From Calycina herbarum (Eukaryota > Ascomycota > Leotiomycetes > Helotiales > Pezizellaceae), in contig LLEY01000072.1 in assembly GCA_001414485.1 (NCBI GenBank), positions 372,001 to 436,000 of the forward strand: a stretch of 64,000 nt of DNA, in the 5' to 3' direction. Position 1 is the first letter of the stretch, and each line of letters starts with the position of its first letter. Below the pieces are notes generated by a model, which saw only the letters and a program-made list of their open reading frames with translations, did no database searches and was not told where the DNA came from. Of the stretch, positions 45,556-57,560 are shown piece by piece. The position numbers and the translations under genes were made by a program.

Positions 45556-45569
45556 CTCGGGTCGCGATC
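45556..45569. repeat. Target-site duplication, right copy (14 bp)
   Basis: CTCGGGTCGCGATC, identical to 39736-39749. It marks the 5' boundary of the LINE and the interruption point of the RelA/SpoT-like gene. Confidence 0.95.
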
Positions 45570-45740
45570 GGTTTTGTGATTTGTTTTCACGTAAACAAGC
45601 TTCGATCCAGGGATCTGTCGTTGCAGGAAGTCTTTTACCCGAACCACATCACTGGGAAAATAAAGTGATCCCTGCCAAATCATAGACAGCATTATAAGCT
45701 TCCCCCGCTGTCTTCAACGTGGGTAAAGAAAGAAGTTTGT
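45570..45740 (-). pseudogene. RelA/SpoT-like gene, 5' fragment (split by LINE insertion)
   Basis: The minus strand reads LKTAGEAYNAVYDLAGI, then one frame over LYFPSDVVRVKDFLQRQIPG and VYVKTNHKTDRDP up to the LINE. The DLAGI....LYFP core is the start of the RelA/SpoT nucleotide-transferase fold. Around 45665-45675 the frame changes, as if about 8 nt were lost between DLAGI and LYFP. At the LINE border the last codons before the element continue in phase, through one target-site copy, into the fragment at 39735. Exons upstream of 45740 were not found. Confidence 0.65.
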
Positions 45741-46178
45741 ATTTTGTTCAGTGAATCATGCGACAACTCTAAGAGTCAAACAAACTGTTCGATTCGGCTA
45801 GGTGCCTCGTTTTGACTGGAATAATTGCCGCTTGGATCCTTGGGTTTGATTGCTCAGTTGATGGGATTGATTGTACTTATGGTTTATGGGTGCCCAAGTT
45901 TTCTGCAAGGAGCTGGGGAAAAAATCCCTCTGTCCTACCTTGAAATTGAGAACCAATGAATGCCCACAATCCAAGCAAGAAAAACGCCCTTCGTCTCAAT
46001 GGGGAAGATATAACACTTTGGCCGGAGCTAAGCATCGTTCTCAGCCTCACAATAAAACTGAGTGGAGAAAATTGCCCGGCTGCCTGAAATATTACAGTTT
46101 CAACTATGGGACTTCATGTTTAATCAATACTGTATTGTCCCCTTTTTATTGAGACTCCATATCTCGGAATGTGGAATT
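45741..46178. other. Region between the RelA/SpoT and CorA-like pseudogenes
   Basis: About 440 bp of ordinary (non-RIP) composition. It should hold the missing 5' end of the RelA/SpoT gene and the promoter of the CorA-like gene, but no further exon is recognised. Confidence 0.35.
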
Positions 46179-47703
46179 ATGGATCTACAGGGGGACTACA
46201 CAAGTTATGTGTTGTCTCTGATTTCCAAATACCCCAGCCTTACAGAGTTTTTGGGTGCGGAATACACGACCTTGCCTTGCGATCAAACACTGCCGTATCA
46301 ATTATAAAGCTTTTCTAGAATAGCACCGCTGAGGAATTCCCATTGACTGAACTGGAGCTGTTTGTTGGTCACATAAAATCCCACATATCGCGTACTGAAA
46401 GCAAAGACGAAGGGCTGGTAATTTTGTTAGAAGACCCTTCCGCATCCTTTGTCAAAACACTTGGTTCTCTTTTGGATATCAATCCTTTATTTTTTGATGG
46501 ACATATTGCTACCTTTTACGAACCCATTGAAAAGAGGCCGCTGCCCCCTGAAACAACCATGTTTCCCTCACAAGTCGCCAGCCAAAACTTCATACATTTG
46601 CACTCGCAGCGAGTAATCAATCTTGGAGACTCAGCAGCACTTTTAAGTCACCCCAGCAAATTCATAATGCCCTGAAATATCCCTCGGAACGGTCGACGCA
46701 CTCAAGCTCTTTCTAGGAGGAATCTGGGAATTTTAAGAGTGTGCACTTCAATCATGTATAAGGACCTTAGGTGCGGCAAGTGGATATGTAAGTGTTTCAC
46801 AGAGTTTCGTACAAGTGAACAGTCACTGAACCCTTTTAACTTTGTCTTTCGGATAGCCTTGGTACTCGTAGACTCGACTTCAAGAGACATAACTGTAGAC
46901 GCGAAAAGAAGTGTTATCCAGCACCACAAGGGCCTCGTCATGCGTCAGGTTCCTCGCCGAATACGAGTTGAAGATTTCCGGGAAATACCCTTGTACTCTG
47001 CCTACCAGCCCTCACAACACAACTCAGATCAAACATCTCTATTCAACAGTATTTCGAGCCTTTTGAAGACTCAGTCTGATGACATACACAGCCCGAACCT
47101 TTTCCAAATGGCCTACTATCCAATACGGCTGATGATGGCCGAATGGTTGCGTTACACAGCATTAATGGCAGGCTACGTCAAATTCTACGAATATACCTTC
47201 GAATCCATGAACCAGAGACAGAAAGAGGCCGAGAACCAAGACTTCAAAGAACTACATCGCCGGAGACGAAGCAGCAAGGAAAGTCTACGCAAACTCCATT
47301 CGGTCGAGAACTTCGTCTTGCACCGGCAAGCTAAAGACCCCACCTGTGAAAAAGCCAAGCATGTACTCCAAGATATTCGGTACATAGTCACTCAGATCGA
47401 AGACCACAAAAACTCCCCTGAGTCAATGGTCGCAATCATGACATCAGTAATCCAACTCACAGACTCGCGAAGATCCATCGAAGAAGCTTTCAATATCCGG
47501 GGGTGACATATATTGCTCTCGTTTTCATCCCGCTATCTTTTACTTCGACTATTTTTAGCATGAGCGATGATTTTGGACCCGGAAAGGATAGGTTCTGGAT
47601 TTATTTCGCGACGGCCATTCCACTTTTATTGGTAGTACTTGGCTCTTCGGTCTCATGGTCGCACGCTTGGAGTAAAATTTTGATTTGGTGGACGAACATA
47701 TAA
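46179..47703 (+). pseudogene. CorA-like magnesium transporter-family protein, broken
   Basis: The plus-strand pieces line up with fungal CorA-like proteins. The start is MDLQGDYTSYVLSLISKYPS at 46179, ending in a stop at 46305. A second frame contains FVGHIKSHISRTESKDEGLV and NFIHLHSQRVINLGD. After a TGA at 46673-46675 the same frame continues (NIPRNGRRTQALSRRN). An intron at 46788-46856 joins KWI to SLVLVDSTSRD. The C-terminal part, ending EEAFNIRG, must shift frame in a run of five G (47499-47503) to reach the two membrane spans (TYIALVFIPLSFTSTIFSM and FWIYFATAIPLLLVVLGSSV). Stops and frameshifts show a pseudogene. Family members are membrane divalent-cation channels or of unknown role. 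Confidence 0.7.
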
Positions 47704-47978
47704 TCGAAGAAAGATGCCTCTGAGAAGTCAAAGGTGTGAGAAATGTCATGGCTGGGCTTCATTTGTGTACCTTTCTTGGTTTCAAGTCATAAGCGAAGGA
47801 AGCTTTTCACCACTTGTTCAGCACAAGTTTGATTTTCTTCCCCTTCCTTTGGCGTTTATGAGGCAACGATAATCAAAGCATTGTGAAACGAAGTGAAACA
47901 ACTGCATTCTAAAGTTTAAATCAAGCCCCATTCTAGTTTTCAGGTATCTTTTCCCCGTCTTATATCATTGGATCACCT

Positions 47979-49032
47979 TTAAACTACCTCAGCAGCAGTC
48001 TCATAAGAAGTGTCCAAATATTCCTTTGGATGACTTCTCATGTAATCCTCCCAATTCTGTGCCTTGACCTCCGGGTACTTGGCATTATCCAGATCTGGTC
48101 CCACTAGCGTCTTCCCACTCATGATATAGTACTGGTAAAGCCTATGCACGGTTAGGTTTTACACCAAAATTCATCTCAAGTAGACCTACAGTGGGATATA
48201 AACACCAGGATTCTGTGGTGTCTCAGCAGCGAGTTCTTGCACACGTTGATACAAAAAGTCCAAAGACCCACGAGTTTCAAGCTCAGGCTTGATGCCGTAA
48301 ACCTTTTCATAAGAAGCTGCAATTTGAGTGATGCTTGAGCCACCACCGAGAACTATTCGTTGTTAAAATCTGAGTGTTGGCACTAGGAAGTGGAAACAAA
48401 CCTCTTTGCACACCAACCGCGCTTTCATCCAATGCAATTGCTGCTGTAAAGGCAGCCGAATCATCATAAGTCGTCCCCTCAAGAATTTCATCCCCACTTC
48501 CCCAATATTGAAATTTGACAGCAGCCGAATCAAATATCCCAACAATTGGGTGAAGCATAGCCTCAATGAAAGGACCAGTGAGAATATGAACACCTTTAAC
48601 ATGCTTTTGAGCTTCCAAATAACTTCTCACATGAATCATGGAATCCTTTGGTGGGATCTGTCCAAGCACCATCTTGGTGAAATCGAAAGTCCAGTCGCTG
48701 GCGATGTATCTTGGAACTCCCTCAGACTCACATACATCAATGAGATTCTTTTGGCCATCGAGCATGAGGGATTTTTCATCGCCGAGGTAGTAATCGCTTC
48801 GGTAGCAGCAGATTACTACCTTGCAGGACTTGACGAAAGATTGAATTTCGGGAAGGTCGAATGCACCTCCTTGAATGAGTTGAATGCGGGAAGAATTGGT
48901 GATGAAGGCTGGAAGTTTGCTGAGGTCACGGCTGTAGCCACGAATTTGGACGGAAGGGTTGCGGAGAAGGTGGATTGTCAGGAGACGAGCGAACTTGGAG
49001 GTAATTCCAGCAATGCCGATTGTGGTTTTCAT
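47979..49032 (-). CDS. NmrA-like/isoflavone-reductase-type NAD(P)-binding protein
   Basis: Three exons on the minus strand: 49032-48402, 48352-48190 and 48141-47979, with introns of 49 and 48 nt, giving about 318 aa. The N-terminal Rossmann motif is TIGIAGITSKFARLLTIHLL. The block YIASDWTFDFTKM and the NmrA-type C-terminal half (SSITQIAASYEKVYGIKPEL) follow. Relatives act as NADPH-dependent reductases or redox sensors in the cytosol; substrate unknown. All junctions are phase-consistent and no stop interrupts the frame. It is thus the only intact gene between the two LINE copies. Confidence 0.85.
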
Positions 49033-49649
49033 GATGAAGATGTTTTTGTAGATTTGTGGAGGTATGATGATGTCAAGGTGTCAATATGCTTTTGGTGATG
49101 GGGCTGCTGTGTATGAGTTGAATATTTGGAAGCGATTCTCGGTTAGCTTTATAAAGGGATTGAAATGAATCTTCAAAAGCTATCGTGAGGAACACAAAGC
49201 ATAAAGCTTGCTTCATGACAAACCTCAACTTTCAAATCCTCTAAGCTCTGATGTGTGTACAAAGAACTCCAATCTGAGATATCTGCGCCGGGCGCTCGCA
49301 CCCATCGATCCATAGTATTGTCCAGTCATGAACCTGATTCACGATCAAAAGGGGTTTGAAAATGCCGTGATTATGTAAAGAATTTAGTAGGAAGCATGAG
49401 GATTGAAGTTAGCAAGAGTATGAGACAGGCCCGGTCCGGCGGAACTAGATTAGAAATCGCGGATTCCGGGGTTCAGGTTCAAAACTTCAGAACTTTGAGA
49501 ATAGAGAATAACCGAAATAATCGTGATTTGCCCTTATTTAAAACTTCTTACGCATCAGAGTCAGGTGAATTTCTTATTCCAAGTCCTCGGTGAATTGTTT
49601 ATCTCACTTTGACTCTCTTACTTGCTGTTCAAGGTTGGGGCTCACCACA
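49033..49649. other. Promoter region of the NmrA-like gene up to LINE copy 2
   Basis: About 620 bp of ordinary composition with the promoter of the minus-strand NmrA gene. No other gene is supported. The boundary to LINE copy 2 is abrupt near 49650. Confidence 0.4.
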
Positions 49650-52600
49650 CACAACCTTTTTTCGAGACTGAATTTTTTGTTCTAAATCACTCGTTCTCAC
49701 TTGCTTACACTAAACAAGCCGATTTCCTTCTATAGAAACCTCTCTAAGAAGGCCTCCGGCCCTTCCGCCGCCTCTAAAAAGAGGTCCGGGTAGGGAGGGA
49801 GTATACCTGATTCCCCCTCTCCCGAATATACAGTAATACTTCGTCTTAGCAACTACTAAAGCCCTAGAACGTAGTTCTATAGGCTAAACCTTCTTCGGAG
49901 GAACTATAGAAGCTGTAGATTGCTATCTAAGCACTATACTCGACAAAGCTCCCTCTAACCTCCTGCCCTACCTCCGAGTCTTTTATACTTAAGTAGCTAA
50001 TATTAGCCTCTTATTCTACTAAGCATACACCTTAGGGACACCTCCCCCACTACCTTCGACCTTAGAAACCCCCTCTATTACATATAGAGGCGGCCCTACG
50101 CCCTCCCCGACTCCCTCCCCCCCTCTAGCTCTAAAGGAAAAATTCTTATATATATAGACTATAAAGAATGCCTTAGCACCTAAAAACACAACCTCGGTAT
50201 TAACAACAATTCCACCTCTCTCTCTCTCTTCCTCGATAATATAGAAGAAGAAGAACAAGAACTCGCTAGCTAAACTAGACCTTAGAGTCTTTATCCGACT
50301 TCCTCCTAATTCCCTTAAAAGAGAGTACTCTACTCTTACTATCTTCCTTATACTTTATAACTTAAAAATAGGTTATAAAGAGCTTATATAAGAGGTTCTC
50401 TTAGTTAACTCTAGATTCGCTATTATACCTAAAAATAAGGAAGCTCTAGAGGCCCTTCTAATAATAAAGAAAGCATTTATATAAACTCTATTCTTAGTAG
50501 CTAGGATCGAGACCTTATAAAACTAGGTAGTATATCGCCTGTCTAGGATACCTTAGAATACTAAAGCTGTCGAAATTAATAACAAAGGAGTAATCACCTT
50601 AACTCTTGCCTCTACTACTACTGAAGTAGTAGCTATAGTAATAAAGGAACGAATCAGAGTAGCTTCTACAAAAGTTAATATATTAAGTAAATCGCTCTCT
50701 AGTAAGGTATTCTTTACCTCTTAGACTATCTTCTTTAAAGAAGAAGAGGCTTAGAATTATACTATCCTAGATATAATATCTCTTCTTAGAAGAAGAGTCT
50801 TCTTTAAGTCTCTCTCTAAGGTCTCTTTAGTTGTTTAGTACTCTAAGTACTAGGGGTAGTATAATTAAAGGATTTGTAGAAAGAACTAAAGATGTCGTCT
50901 TTGTAGTACTACTTAGTACACCGAAGACTTGTACCTAGAGTGTCTAAACTATATATAATACAAGCTAAAGTGCCTATACTATAGTAGCCTACACCCCTTA
51001 GACAACCCTAGATGTCTACTTAGACTAGGAACCTTAGGAACACGCTCTATAGCTAAGAACAGAAGGAATATATACTAAGTGTATAACGAACTACGGATTA
51101 GAAGCGAGATCGACTCTCCTTATAGTAGCCTAGAACAGATTATTCTAGCTACCTTATAAGCGAGAGTAGTTGATTCCTCTTCTCTCTCCCTCTTTCCCTC
51201 GATACCTTCTTTACTTTAAAGAGAAGAACTCTCTAAAGACACCTCTATAGAAGAAACAGTATACGCTCTCTCTATACGAAGAACCTAGAACTCTACTATT
51301 ATAGTCTCTTTATAAGTAGATAAGGACACGTAAAGAACCACTGTCTTTAAGTACTATAAATCAACGTATATAAGTCTAGCGGATACTAGGAGCTTGTACT
51401 ACAGCTAGCACACGCTAGGCGAGTCGACGTAGTACTTATTCAAGAACCGTATATCTACTTAAGAGAGATTAGCCGCTAGATTATAAGACGCTACCTGAAC
51501 TACGACTGCTTTACACCTATATACGACTAGAACGCCGGACCTCCTAAGGTACTCTCCTTTATATATAAAGGGGCTGGGATCCTTATAAGTCAGCAGACCT
51601 CTATTACTCCCTCGCTTTAATACCGAGACCTTGTTTACGCCTCGATTACTCTCTTATAAGGCCCCCTGCTATATATACTTAACGTATATAACGCTCCTCT
51701 CGGTGCTAGAGAAGCTGGGGAGGCTATTAGCCTTATTCTAGCCTCTTAATACATTTCTATAACAAATATCTTTATAGCTAGCGACTTTAATCTAAAGAGC
51801 CAGCTCTAGTAGCTAGACTTCCTAGGCCTAGAGAGTATACAAGCTCCCTCGCTTATCGACTAGATAGAGAGTAAAGGACTTTAACTTACTATCCCTCCTA
51901 GTATATAAACCTATAGCCTAGGGAATACGCTAGACCTAGCCTTCTGCTCTAGTAGCCTCTATTAAAGAGGAGCAACCTTAGAGGTTAACCTAGCCTTTAA
52001 GTATAGCTTAGATCACCTCCCAGTCCTTACTAGCCTACTATATACTAGTAGACTAGCTAGGAAGGACTCCTCGCTTAAGCTTAGTACTCTCGACGCTAAA
52101 GTCTTTAAGATAGTACTTTAAGGAAAGCTTTAATAGCAGTGGCTCTTTAAGCTTATAGAATAACTAGACAGGAACTCGCTTGAGACTTTAGCAGAGTTTA
52201 TTATTAAGAGTGTATATAGGGCGTACCTTAGTAGTACTAAGCGAGGGCTTGGTTATAGGGGTAGATACTCTTAGTAGAATAAGGAGTGCTAATCTACAGC
52301 TACCGAGGCTAGAAAGATACGAAGGCTAGGAGCTAGTATAGAGTCTATTAAAGGCCTTCGAAGAATACTTCGAGGAGAGATCTAGAAGGTAAAGAGAGAA
52401 CACTTCCGCGGCCTAATCGACAAAGCTATAAAGAGCAAGGACGTCTTTAAGATTTATAAGTAGCACCAGAGTATAGGGGTCTATAGGTCCCCTCCTTTAA
52501 AGGACTCGGTAGAGCAACTAGGCTTTACTACTTAGGAGAAACAGAAGATCCTAGTATAAGAACTACTTATAAATAAGGTAGAAGTTAGAGATATACTAAC

Positions 52601-55361
52601 CGATACTCTAACTACCTCTACTTATTCTCTACCTTAGATAGCTCTTACTCTATATAAGGTTGAGGAATCGGTTCTAGGAAAGGCCTCTACTACTCTAGAG
52701 GAGGACGAACTTGTTATAGGTCTCTTTAAGACAGCCTAGCCTTAGATCTTACACCTAGTCTATTTACTATTCAAGGGGTGTATAGAGACAGGCTTCTACC
52801 TAAAGATCTTCTATACAGCTATTATAGCTATTATCCTAAAGCTAAATAAGAAGGATAAGTCGTCTCCTCGTATATACCGGCTAATCTTTCTACTCTCGGT
52901 TCTTAGAAAGAGCCTTAAGAGGCTTCTAGCAAAGAGAGCCTCCTAGATTACTATTAAGTATACTATTCTCGAACCGAACCAGTTCAGAGCTCTCCTACTA
53001 AGAGCAGCCACAGACCTTATAACCTATCTCACCTTTGATATAGAGAAAGTACTCGAGGAGAAGTAAGAGGCTTCTCTTCTTACACTCGATATCAAGGGTG
53101 CCTTTAACGCTGTTCTTCTAGGCTAGCTAATTAAAAGACTCCGAGAGTAAGAGTAGCTATATAGCTTTATAGTATAGGTTACCTCCTTCCTATCTAACAG
53201 ATCTATTAAAGTAAAGCTAGACGGAGAAATAGGAGTATCTACCCCTCTTTAGTATAGGCTGCTCTAGGGCTCGCCTATCTTACCTATTCTCTTTATACTC
53301 TATATCTAGCTACTCTTTACCTTAGGAGTAGGCTCTCTCCTAACACTTTAAAGGTTCGGCTACGCCGACGATATTAGACTACTTGCTTTTGAGCCCTCTA
53401 AGGCAGGGAATACTATAGTCCTTATAAAACAGGTAGCTAGTATACTAGCTTAGGGGACAGAAGAGAGGATTACCTTTGATACTAAGAAGTCTAAACTTAT
53501 CTACTTCTCTTATAAGAGAAAGTAAAAGGGAAGAGGTATCTGGCCCCCTCCTTCTATTATAGTAGAAGGAAAAACAATAGAACCTATATAAGAGCTTCAG
53601 TAGCTTAGTATCTTCTTTAACTCTCGTCTTACCTTCTATAGCTACGTTAGAAGGATAGCTAGCAAGGCTACACTAGTAGCTAGTGCTTTAAAGAGAATAA
53701 TAAACACTGTACGAGGCTCTCTCTTACACTTACTTAAACAAGCCACTACTGCTTATATCCTGTCTATCGTCTACTTCGGAAGCGAGACCTGGTTCCTCAG
53801 ACGTGCTAGAGTAAGAGAGGGCCAGGTACAGAGTATAAAAAATAACCGAATTAGCTACTATCTCACTCTACTAGATAGAGTAGTAGCTAAGTATACTAGG
53901 ATTATCCTCCTAGTATATAAGACTACTCCTACCTTAGTACTTCTTATAGAATCCGGCCTCCTTACCTCTAAGATTAGTCTTATAGATAGAAGCAAAGCAC
54001 TCGAAGCTAGGACTCGACGACTCGACCTAGCTCACCTACTAAAACGTTGTACTAACAACTCTTGCTCTAAAGCTAGGCTTACTTATCGTACTTACAAGGC
54101 TCTCCCTCTCTCTAAAGAGATCGACCCCCTCTAAGACCCACCGTAGAATAGAGGCTTTAACCGGCAAGCCCGTCTTCTAGAAATAGAGGGGCCTAACTCC
54201 AGAGGAACTAAGGACTCTTATAAAGCTAGATTCCTTGAATTCCTTACTACTGTCTCTAATATAGACCTAGTTGTCTTCTCCGACAGCTCTCGCTTAGATA
54301 ATAAGAGAACTAGCGGAGGTGTCTGTCTAATAAGAGGGGGAGCTATCCTTAACACTAAGGTTTACTCCTTCGGTATAGTACTTAAGATCTACGATATAGA
54401 GGCTAGAGCTGCTCTTTATAGACTAGAACTAGCTATCTCCTCTTCCTTCTAGCCCCTAGCTAGGAAGTGCTAGATCTGCCTTAATAACCTCGAAGTAATA
54501 CTATAACTAATCTACCGGTCTTATAGTACCTTATAAGAGACCTTTAATAGAGTTAACGAGTTAGCTTTATTATACCCTAGGAAAGTTTATACTAGGTAGT
54601 ACCCTAGTTACATTAGAATTAAAGGGAATAAGATAGCGGATAGAGCTACAGAGAGAGGCGCTCGGCTACTTTCGCTTAACTCTTTGTCTTCTTCTCCTCC
54701 TTCTTCTTCTCTACTCTATACTACTACGCTTAAGAGAGAGGTTAAAGAGTTAAGGACTTAGCTTATAAAGAAGCTCTAGAATACTACAGCTCCTAGTCTA
54801 TATAAAGACCTAGGGCTTGTTAACTGGTCCTTAAAGCCAAAGACACTTCACCTACTAAGAGAGGTCCTAGCTCGCCTAATCGCAGCTCGCTCTAGCTATG
54901 GAGACTTTAACCTATATTACCTTTGCTTCTTCTACCTCGATATACTACTTACCTCGGGTAAGTGTAAGTATAGTAGAGGAAAAACTCAATTCCACCTTCT
55001 CTTTTGCTAGCTAGTAAATAGAGTAGCCTTAGAACTACTTACAAAGGCTAAGAGGAATCTACAACTTCTCTTTAGCCTATACTATAAGGAACTCTTTTAC
55101 AAGGTCTACTATAAGACAAAGTTTTATACCAAGATCTGCCTCTTATGATACTTTTAAACTAATTAAGAACGAGAGCTGTTTCGGAAGTAGGGCTTCTCTT
55201 TAAACTATCTCTTATAAATTAGCGTACTTTCTTTTACACCCCCTGTAGCTTAGAGCACCCCCCTAGCGTTATTTGCTCAACACTAGGACTTTCTAGGACC
55301 TAGCCTACGCGAGCTAGAATCCGCTTAACGTTAAATAGAAATAAATAAATAAATAAATAAC
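49650..55361 (+). mobile_element. Tad-like LINE retrotransposon, copy 2, RIP-degraded
   Basis: This is the same family as the element at 39750-45555, in the opposite orientation. The 5' ends align (both have GAATTTTTTGTTCTAAATCAC at or near 49669) and both 3' ends finish with AAATAGAAATAAATAAAT (55334-55361). Domains in order are a knuckle-type ORF1 region (about 50.85-51.0 kb), an APE endonuclease with VDVVLIQEPYI (about 51.38 kb), a reverse transcriptase with GYADDIRLL (about 53.35 kb) and an RNase H with LVVFSDSSRLDNKRTSGG (about 54.27 kb). Many in-frame TAG/TAA codons stand where TGG or CAG/CAA is expected. No matching target-site duplication is seen, because the right flank is other repeat DNA. 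Confidence 0.88.
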
Positions 55362-57299
55362 TAATCTTTAGACTAAGAGTAGGCTTATAAACGGATTAAT
55401 AAGTATAATTAAAGACTTATCGTAGGATTATAGATAGTAAACGGACTAGCTACTATCTATAATATTAATATAGTTTAATAGCTATATAGGTCCTAGCTTT
55501 CCCGGTTATCTTATAAGTACTATACTAGTCTTCTCTTAAATATAGTAGTTTAACTATAAAAATATAGTTTATTTATAGACGTAGTTTCTATTATAGCTTA
55601 GATATATAATTATAGTCTATAAAAGTTAAAGCTTAATACTACTATAGACTATAATAAACTTAAATCAGAGAAAGTACTACTTAGAATTATTATATATAAC
55701 TATTTCGTAGGTAAAAGTATTTATAAGCCTTTTATTTAAATCTCTATTTAATTTTAACTACTTTAAAGATATAAACTTAATTATATCTAACGATCGAGAG
55801 CGAGAGTATACTACTAGAACTACTTAGATAATATAATAGACTACTTTTAATATATATAAGCTATATACGTATTTTTCTTTATTTATAAGTATTATTTTAT
55901 AATTTATTACTACGAGTTTATATTTATACTAGCTTAAATCTTATAGTATTCTTTTATTATATCTATAAATAGAATCTTTAGTAGAATTTATAAACTAAAG
56001 AACCTATTACTAACTATTATTATATCTATAAATAAGACTTATAATAGGATTTATAACTCTATATTAGACTAGCTCTCCTCTTTCTCTTCCTTTTCCTCTT
56101 TCTCTTTCTCTTTCTCTTTCTCTATCTTCTTATTCTTATTCTCTTTCTTCTTCTCTAGAACTCTCGCCTTCTCTTTATAAAGAGCCGCGAGCCTCTTATA
56201 TAGCTTTATAAAACAGCGTACTCTCTAAGAGGCTAAGAGAGATACCTTATAGACACGGCTAGTACGCTAAGCTATTTTATATTAGTAAGATCTTTTCCTA
56301 GGCTGGAAATCTAACTTATAAGCAGTACTAGAGTAGACAGCACTAGAACTAGTACTAGAGTAGCGAAGAGAATTATAAAAAGCGACCTAGGCTACGGCGG
56401 CGAGAGCAGGAGCAGCTATAGCAGCAGCGACAGCAGTAGTAACACGAGTAGCGGATACGATGTTAGCTAGTCCTATCTATAATAGTCAGCTACGGTCTAT
56501 AATAGGTAAGAGAGTATACTTATAGAGAGAGTAGCGGCGTCCCTCGCTGCTATAATAACAGTTCGTATAACTACTTATAACGAAACTTAAACGAACTAAA
56601 CAAAGATGACTAAGTCTCGAAGGTTAGTATATAGATAAGAAGTATAGATACGCCGGGTTGTTTACTTAGAAGTGAACTCGTTACTTATATTAAAGATGTT
56701 AAATAAGATAATAAGATTAATAACTAAAGTTAAGTACGAAGCTTCTATCTAATAGCAGACGTGCTAGTATATATAGAACCTCTTATACTACTTAGATCCC
56801 TAGATCCCTCTAAATCCCTTAAAGGATCTAAGAGGATCTATTATATAACTACTAACAGTTAACTAATAGTAAGATCCTAGAATACCTAAATACCTTTATA
56901 TTACTAATTCTCTCTTATATCACCTTCTATTTCCTAGATATCGTATCTTATCTTATTAGAGCGCTGTCTAGACTACTTACTATATATAACGTGATTTATA
57001 ATACTATCCTCTTCTTAGCCTAGTATATCCTTATACTTAAGTATAAGCTAAGAAACTCGGTTAAGGTATTAGTAGTATCCTTTCCTTTTTATTATATCTT
57101 ACTCTTTATAAAAGAAGAAAGAAGAACGAATACTTCTTATAAAAAGTATTAAAATAGTTTATAATAAAATATTACTATGTTCTTACTACACTTCCTAAAA
57201 GCGTAGATGTTTTATCGATACCTCTTAATTTTCTTAATATTCTAAATATGTTTAGTTAAAGCTAAAATATAATAAAACTAATAATGCCTAAGAGAAGAA
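55362..57299. other. AT-rich, RIP-like repeat DNA of unknown type
   Basis: About 1.9 kb with very frequent TA and no open frame of note. It includes a (CTTTTC)n array and a minus-strand Lys/Glu-rich coding ghost (about 56070-56230). It may contain the 3' LTR of the minus-strand Gypsy element, but no clean terminus is visible after mutation. Confidence 0.5.
56095..56125. repeat. (CTTTCT)n microsatellite
   Basis: About five copies of a CTCTTT hexanucleotide within RIP-type DNA, part of a longer pyrimidine tract (56080-56160). Confidence 0.7.
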
Positions 57300-57560
57300 C
57301 GTTCTTTATACTAGTAACTAGTCCTCTATTAAAAGACAAGAGGAGAAGTTAGATAAGAAGAAGAAGAAGGTAATAGCGAAGATTCTATAGTTACGAAAGT
57401 AGAAGGCCTTTCTTAAAGAAAGGCGACGTAAGATGTTTTATTAAGGACTTCGTTTTCTTAATAAACTTAATACTACTAAGAAGGTAGAAAAGAAAGAAAA
57501 GAAGGAGAAAGAAAGAGAGAGATAAGAGTAGCGGAAGGCGGAGGTTACCTGTCTAGCGGC
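57300..57560 (+). other. Coiled-coil coding ghost, possibly a DNA-transposase C-terminus
   Basis: The plus strand reads KKKKKVIAKIL, LRK, KAFLKERRRKMFY and KKVEKKEKKEKERER with a few stops. The pattern of basic coiled coil resembles the C-terminal tail of fungal pogo/Fot1-type transposases. No DDE domain can be seen nearby, so this is only a suggestion. Confidence 0.2.

Noticed and set aside
45366..45692. A single 108-codon ORF crossing the LINE border
   Set aside because: It is a chimera: the first part is the RelA/SpoT fragment and the rest is LINE 5' sequence.
45780..45810. GTTCGATTC resembling a tRNA T-arm
   Set aside because: No matching A-box, acceptor stem or anticodon arm could be folded nearby. 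No tRNA gene was found in the window.
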